Part shown: positions 58,000 to 64,000 of the stretch, piece by piece | How positions within the stretch are numbered: position 1 is the first letter of the stretch | Layout: each line of letters starts with the position of its first letter | DNA from: Myxocyprinus asiaticus | Taxonomy: Eukaryota; Chordata; Actinopteri; Cypriniformes; Catostomidae | Assembly: GCF_019703515.2 (NCBI RefSeq) | Contig: NC_059346.1 | Coordinates: forward strand, 18,483,501-18,547,500 | Direction of reading: 5' to 3' | DNA length: 64,000 bases | Made by a program: the position numbers and the translations under genes | The notes under the pieces: model-generated | What the model was told of the DNA's origin: nothing | Seen by the model: the letters and a program-made list of their open reading frames with translations, nothing else | Databases searched by the model: none

Positions 58000-58302
58000 T
58001 ATGAAGTGAACGAACGGTTCCACTGTGGAGAAGGTCCATGACTCCATGTGATACAGCGTATTGTATACTGTACAGTGTATGTTATTATTTGTATATTGTT
58101 GAGTGTAATTATGTGTATAACAGATGTTTAAATTGTGTTGTGCTAATTTGATGTTATTGTAAATTGGTATATGTCTCATCACTGTCACGACTGCTATGTT
58201 GATCGGAACTGCACCCAAGAATTTCACACACCATTGCACTTGTGTATATGGCTGTGTGACAATAAAGTGATTTGATTTGATTTGATTTGATTTGATTTGA
58301 TA
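58000..58302 (+). mobile_element. 3' end of an L2/CR1-type LINE
   Basis: GTGTGACAATAAAGTGATTT followed by (GATTT)n at 58270-58300 is the usual 3' end of fish L2-like non-LTR elements, which end in short tandem repeats instead of poly(A). Only the 3' tail remains and the left limit is approximate. Confidence 0.65.
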
Positions 58303-58756
58303 CGGATGAAATGTGGCAGTCCGATACCGCCAGAGGCTGAGCAGGACTGGCAGTGATGAGTCCGAGGCAAATGGGTCAGAACGGTTTCTCTCAAAAAGTG
58401 ACGATCGTAGACAGGCAGGATACAAGAACGGAAAATACAGTCTCCAGACAACAGCCAAAGATCTTACAATTTGAGAACCAACTACTTTTTCTAGACAAAT
58501 TGTAATTTTTACACAGATTTTTAAAACCTCACAGCTTTATCATGGCTAATTGTGTGTGGTTTAAAAAAAAAAAAAAAAAAAAGACTTTGTAAACCCCCAT
58601 GACAAATGTCTTGGTGCTGTATAAGATAATTGGCTCCATTTGGTATCAACTAACAGAAAATCTCACACTGATTGTTTGGCCCCCTTGTAGCCATTAAAAG
58701 TACTACAATTGTAGCACACAAACAAAAAGCTGTGGGAGAAAAAAAAAAAAAAAAAA

Positions 58757-58797
<41 letters not shown>

Positions 58798-59281
58798 CAG
58801 GCACAGTGGAAATGCATTTGGAAGAGACATTAAAATACACGGAAAATTCAAAGATTTTTTTTTTAATAAAATATAAAAAAGCAAAATATACACAGCAAGA
58901 AAGTTCAATCAAGATACACAAAAGGCTTGATTTTATTTACATTTTTGATTTCTTTGAGTTTTAAATTCCACCACATACAAAGGAATACAATATAAATACT
59001 CTAAAACGATAACAAAAATATGCAGTCTATGTTGTGTGTTTGTGAATGTGTGAGAGAGATTTACTTGACAGGCAAAATCCTCAGAGAAGCCTTGTAGTGA
59101 GATTGTTGTGTGGCGCGAGAGAGAAACAGATTAATAAGCAATAAGTCTCTGAGTGTTTCTCAGGAGGCTCCAGTAGGATGTGGGCCATCAGTAAGGCCCA
59201 AGTTGCAATTTGTCCCAACAAGGAAGTGTCCTCTCTTCTCAGTGTAAACAATATAGCCCACCAGCACTCCTCACTTCTGAT
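58303..59281. other. Intergenic DNA between map7d2 and eif1ax, with simple repeats
   Basis: Includes A runs at 58563-58581 and 58740-58758 and an (AT)n tract at 58763-58794. The right portion would be the 3' UTR of eif1ax if that gene were active. Confidence 0.5.
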
Positions 59282-60299
59282 TTAGATCTGTGTGTGAAAG
59301 AGCAGAAATGCATCTTAAGCTATAGGTTTCAAAACTCTTCTGAATTTTTGCTACTTAGTTTAATAGAGGTGCTTGGGAGAGATTTGTAACACAGCAATAA
59401 GGAGCTAAAGAAAATGATTGTGCAGATAAACAGCCCAGAGGAAGATCCCCTAGAGCAGTCAGACAAAGGCTAGACAAAATCAGTACATTGTTTCCTTAAA
59501 TTACTGTTTGTAATAAATTGATACATGACAAAACACAATATGCACATTTAAAATTGTAACTATTTTTGTATACAAGACAAATAGAAATACAGAAATTCTC
59601 CTATATCTCCTAAATTTAAGCATTAATCAAGTGCGGATAGGGAGGCAAACATTAAAACAATGTACACAAATGTTCTGTGTGTTACTGGTAATGCTAACAA
59701 TGATATTACTGCTGCTGTCATGGCAAAAACAACCCTGAACTTACATCAATGTCCTCATCGTCATCTCCAATATCAACGAACTGAATCTCATCATCGTCTC
59801 CAGGTCCAAATGTGTCAGTTTCATTGATTTTAGCTGCAGAAAAAGAACAGGAAAAAACAGAAAGAGAAAAGAGGTGATACAGGAGTCAGCCAAGTGCCTT
59901 TGAATAAATAACACTGAGGTAAAAACTAGAATGTGGGTGAGCCAGTTACTTGAGTATACCGTCTGAAATTTATTATCATGGATGGTTTGTTTTAGATACA
60001 AAACTGCTCAACAGATGTCATAGAAAAGATTTTATTAAAGCCAGTTTTAAGACTCACCATGTTCAGGAAGCTCTCCATAGGCTTTAAGACTGCGGGCCTC
60101 ATCCGCATTGTACTTCAAAATGACATCTGCTTTGTTATCCTGAAAGAAACATAAGAGGTCGTTTCAAGAATGAAAATACAAATCTTTTCATGACTAAATG
60201 AAAAGTTCCTTGATGGAAATTACAATTACCTGGTAATCTCTAAGACCAACAAGGATGATGTCAGATGAGAATCTGTCCACTACTTGGGCTACAAGGTCA

Positions 60300-61340
60300 C
60301 ATAAACACGTTTTTCTTTTTTTTACCGTTTTCTGAAGGTTGGTTTCTCTTTAGACTAGTCGACTACAAAACTTCCTTTTAAACGACAGTCAAATTAGTCG
60401 TAGCGTACATTCCTACTCCATAAAGTAACTTAAACAACAGCATTGCATTTATCATCAGATCGTTATGAGAAAAACTAATAATTTTCAAGTTTTTCTTGAG
60501 AAAAATGTGTTTCTCTACATTCAAGTCCTTTTAATTTGAATAGCACTTTTCACAATACACAATGTTTCAAAGCAGCTTTGTAGAAAATAATGCTTAAAAT
60601 CTTAAAGCCCCTAGTGAGCAAGCTAAAGGTGACTGTGGCAAAGAAATAAACCCTCTGTCAATAGTTAGTGGAGAAAAAAAAACCTCGAGGAACTTGACAT
60701 AATTGTATATAATACAATATTATTTAGCAGTTTGAGCAAAAACCTATCGGCACACGTAATTTTTTTGCCCTCTTCCCCCAGTTTCACTTCGCACGTAAAC
60801 TTTAGAAGTCTTACTGGCTTATCCAATGCACGTAAGTGTTGCGCTCATAGCCGTTTACATTTCGACGTCAAAGGCAGAGAATAAGTCTCATGTACTCACG
60901 AGTTTCTTACGTCTTTTTTTAATTTTTTTTATAAGTTTTTTAAATAGTCTTGATCACATGATCACACTCTGTGTCGGCTGTGAGAGGGTGGCGGTTAATT
61001 GCAACTTGCTGCTGCTGTTCCTGCCTGATGTCGGGTTAAAAAAACCACATGTTTGATGTACTGTAAAACCAGGACATGAGACCGTTGTTTGGCAAATTCG
61101 ACAAGCTGTAACGCTACAATCTACTTGCTGTTTGCCATCGGTCTTCGAGCTCTCAACTCACCAACGTAGACTAGTTGCTCTGTTTTCCTGTGAGGGCTCA
61201 GCGCCACTGTTTCGCAGCTCTGGCTTTAATCACACTATTTATCTATCATACGAGACGTATATCAAATCGAGAGTGTCGTATCGTACGATAAAATACAATA
61301 TTTTTTACATCCCTAAATGCAAGTCATTTCCTACTTCTCG
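60300..61340. other. eif1ax intron, left part
   Basis: Contains GACTAGTCGACTACAAAACT at about 60353 and scattered CpG-containing sequence around 60780-61260, probably old DNA transposon. No exon recognised; the piece of eif1ax coding sequence missing before 60288 is not found here. Confidence 0.45.
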
Positions 61341-61905
61341 TATCACTCTGCGATCTCTACAAGTAAGCTAATAAAATAATTTCAAGTCATATCAATGTTT
61401 CATGTCCATTTCTTTCTTTCTTGGAAGGCATTTCTTTCTTTCTGATATCTCTGGCAAGTAGTCTTGTAATAAGCTACATAATGAGCAGTCAGATGATTGT
61501 TTTCAAATAAACACCAACAGAACTCTAAGGCAAACCGGAGGTTGAATTCAGCTGTCCAGCAATTTCTCTCTTTACACATAATAACATTATTTCAACTCAT
61601 AAACATTTCATTTCCATTTATTTATTTATTTGGTTACTAGTTGTGTAATAAGTGGTATAATGTAAAGTCAGTCGGTTGTTATCGCAAAATAAACCCGGAC
61701 AGGGTGATCAGTACCCCAACACGAAGGACCTCCGGTTTGTGGTGGAGTTCTGGTGGTGTTTATTATGTGAAAATGACTGACTAATCATTATCCAGCTTAT
61801 TAAAAGACTACTAGCCAAATAAATAAACAAACGGACATGAAACATTGATTTAAGTTGAAATTATTATATTAGCTTACTTGTAGAAATCGCACAGTGATCC
61901 AAGAA
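61341..61905. repeat. Inverted and direct repeat cluster in eif1ax intron
   Basis: CTACAAGTAAGCTAATAAAA at 61358 is matched in reverse by the stretch near 61870-61890 (TATTAGCTTACTTGTAGAAA), the similarity running out through CATGTCC on one side and GGACATGAAACATTGAT on the other. A related unit lies in direct orientation at about 61590-61700 (GTGTAATAAGTGGTATAATG). It looks like a foldback element with an internal duplicate. Confidence 0.7.
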
Positions 61906-62346
61906 GTACAAAAAAAATGACTCGCAATTCACGGACGACCAGTCTGATACGTCTTAATCCCTGGATGTGCAGATGTTACTCAGAAATATCAGACCGCTAG
62001 TTGGCGCCATTACTCTATTTTGATTGGTCATTCAAGAGACCCCCTTGAATAGAGTATTCAAGAGACCCCGTCACGCATGCAACACATCTTTTGTGAAAAG
62101 CAGAGTTGTGCAGACCTTTCCAATGAAGTAATTTAGGTTCATAAGCCTACAGATGTGACAATGGTGAAGGTCATCATCAGTATCGTACCTTTTTCCTGAG
62201 CTTTCTTCATATGTGGCAGAGCCGTTTGACACCATCAAAGCACATGGCCTCTAGCCGTCCATTTCCCATCATCTTTATCACCGAAGCATATTCTAGCACA
62301 GGACTTTAGGTGATGTTATATGACTGAAGATCAGCTTAACCTTGTT

Positions 62347-62412
<66 letters not shown>
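62347..62412. repeat. (AT)n microsatellite
   Basis: About 32 AT units between two eif1ax exons. Confidence 0.92.
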
Positions 62413-62418
<6 letters not shown>

Positions 62419-62857
62419 TATATATATACACTGTATATATTATTTCTGGATTTGACTGACCTCTCACTTCATGTTGATGAATGCTTGTTAATGTTTACTT
62501 ACCCTGACCATCCTCCTTGAAAACCAGCTCTCTCTTCTCAGACTCATTCTCATTCTTACCACGTCACCGATTTTCACCTCCCTTACCTAAAGGAAAAAAA
62601 TGAGGACCCTGAATGTTCTTGTTAATGATAATGACAAGCATTGACCACTAGATCTTTCTCCCATATCGCAAATCCCTAATAAATGATGATATCTTATCCA
62701 AACCAAGACACCTACAAAGCCAACTATATCCCTGCTCATCCAGGAACCCAACAGCTGAAGTGATGTAGTGTCTTCATAGATTCTGCACATTAACATACAT
62801 ATTTTCTTTCTTTCCATTTTATACATTTTATATTGTAAAGTGTACAAGTCCCACTGC

Positions 62858-63570
62858 CAGGGATGCAAACTCATGAGCAGTGATAAAGGTGAGAAAGTCA
62901 TAGCAGGTGTTCCATATGTACAATCACTGAGCACTTTATTAAGAACACCTGTGCATCTACTTATTCATGTGATTACCTAATCAGCCAGTCGTCTGGCAGA
63001 AGTGCAATGCATAAAATCATGCATATACGGGTCAGGAGCTTCAGTTAATGATCACATCAACCATCAGAACTACAGTGGCATGATTGTTGGTGCCTGATGG
63101 GCTGGTTTGAATATTTCTGTAACTGCTGATCTCCTGGGATTTTCACACACAACAGTCTCCAGAGTTTATTCAGAATGGTGCCAAAAGCAAAAAAATTTCT
63201 GCAGACAGAAATGCCTTGTTGATGAGAGAGGTCAACGGATAATGGCCAGACTGGTTCCAGCTGACAGAAAGGCTATGGTAACTCAGATAACCCCTCTGTA
63301 CAACTGCCGTGAACAGCATAGCAACTCAGAATGCACAACATGTCGAACCTTGAAGCGGATGGGCTACAACAGCAGAAGACCACATCTGGTACTTTATTAG
63401 GATCATAGTGTTCCTAATAAAGTGCTCAATGAGTGTATATTTTCTGTTGATTTGTTTGTTGTATTTAAAGTATTCTTTTTTCATAAGCTTAAAGAACCCC
63501 TCTCAAATGATTTCAATAAGGAAAATGTAGAACATTTTTACCTCACAATTTGGCCAAATTTGCATCCCTG
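62858..63570. mobile_element. CAGGGATGCAAA element with nested Tc1-like element
   Basis: Left end CAGGGATGCAAACTCATGAG and right end AATTTGCATCCCTG are inverted repeats of hAT style. Flanking 8-mers do not match. A Tc1-like remnant is inserted at about 62918-63438. Confidence 0.65.
62918..63438 (+). mobile_element. Tc1-like remnant, GAGCACTTTATTA ends
   Basis: TGAGCACTTTATTAAGAACA and TGTTCCTAATAAAGTGCTCA are inverted ends. Inside is the N-terminal helix-turn-helix part of a Tc1-type transposase (TADLLGFSHTTVSRVYSEW, later TLKRMGYNSRRPH). The initiating part is broken by a stop and the catalytic domain is missing. Confidence 0.82.
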
Positions 63571-64000
63571 CGCTGTATTCATTGCAACTGTGTATGTAAC
63601 CAGACTAAATGATTACAAAAGATTTTGATATAGGGCCAAAAACTGTACTATTTTAATATATTCACTAAACTCCTTTCTATACATTTGGAAACTGCATCTT
63701 TGTTTACACTCCCTAAATGTAATCTGACATATTAAAATCTGAATTTGCATTTACCCCAAATATATACAGTTGAACTGTAGGACGTTAATATCACGTGCTT
63801 TTGTGTATTCATTTAACAGCGACTCGGGAAAGCAATCCACATACGCCAAGAGCCATGAACAAATCTATTTTTTATGTGTTAGAGAATGGTGGTAACGGGA
63901 ATTACATTAGTAACTGAACATTTCTACCTGCCCTAGATGCACATGTTCAGCGCGGGAGGTCTGTCAGAGCAACATCATGTTCATGGCATGGATGGCGCAA
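63571..64000. other. DNA upstream of visible eif1ax exons
   Basis: AT-rich. I looked for an eif1ax first exon (ATG, Pro, Lys, Asn, Lys) on the minus strand and did not find one; it may lie beyond the window. Confidence 0.5.

Larger units (their letters stand above)
59282..62586 (-). pseudogene. eif1ax: eif1ax, intron-containing and decayed (5' exon outside window)
   Basis: eIF1A is the OB-fold translation factor that promotes scanning and start-site selection in the 43S complex. Exons on the minus strand: 62586-62503 (GKGGENR, TGA, RGKNENESEKRELVFKEDGQ), 62292-62189 ([33 protein letters not shown]), about 60288-60230 (SSDIILVGLRDYQ), 60139-60058 ([20 protein letters not shown]), 59833-59745 ([18 protein letters not shown] then [11 protein letters not shown]) and 59287-59282 (last Ile and TAA). 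TGA codons lie at 62566-62564 and 62209-62207; both replace Arg and fit CGA to TGA decay. The 60288 exon has lost the normal VWINT start and its phase does not fit. Orientation beside map7d2 matches the human order. Exon 1 with the ATG was not found. Confidence 0.85.

Overview
The window is a vertebrate nuclear fragment from a teleost, most likely a cypriniform. The reasons are split genes with GT-AG introns, teleost-type tRNA-derived SINEs, many hAT, Tc1/mariner and TTAA-flanked elements, an L1-type LINE, and vertebrate orthologues. There are no operons, and at most a few percent of the sequence is host coding DNA.

Host genes. (1) 1-4648, plus strand: the C-terminal part of ercc6l (PICH), a SNF2-family DNA translocase acting on ultrafine anaphase bridges. 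It comprises the end of the helicase core, then a large terminal exon ending in a TPR. (2) 56702 down to about 10423 (possibly 8742), minus strand: a MAP7-family gene, called map7d2 because it lies next to eif1ax in the same orientation, as in human Xp22.12. I rebuilt 18 coding exons with continuous phase, giving about 1040 residues. The gene is intact apart from a question over its last stop codon. (3) 62586 to 59282, minus strand: eif1ax exons 2 to last. The introns are still present, but there are two in-frame TGA codons and a damaged middle exon, so this copy looks decayed, as expected for a redundant duplicate. ercc6l and map7d2 converge; eif1ax and map7d2 are head to tail.

Mobile DNA fills the map7d2 introns and the intergenic DNA. 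The most striking locus is 23507-32073. There a hAT-type element, with a perfect 8-bp target duplication (ATCATATA) at its outer ends, is split by about 7.8 kb. The insert holds a degenerate L1-type LINE (ORF1, EN-RT ORF2, G-rich 3' UTR) followed at once, in the same orientation, by an intronless 3' copy of talin-2 with its 3' UTR and an A-rich tail. This looks like one chimeric LINE-talin retrotransposition event.

A second nest is at 38040-41558. A hAT-type element (target duplication ATATCAAC) contains a Ty3/gypsy retroelement (target duplication TTCAT) whose integrase lies upstream of the reverse transcriptase, the Gmr1 order. Immediately beyond it is a 2.6-kb non-autonomous LTR element (41658-44284) with a long repetitive Pro/Gln/Ser-rich reading frame. 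Other well-delimited elements are a hAT at 46406-47837 (CTGGTTTG duplication), a hAT at 9159-9996 (AGGAAATC duplication) nested in a Tc1-type MITE, an inactive Tc1 transposon at 18196-19443, two TTAA elements sharing a boundary near 50540, several copies of a foldback MITE, and three SINEs.

Coordinates of exons and target duplications were read by eye. Family names of repeats rest on termini and protein similarity recalled from general knowledge, not on a database search.
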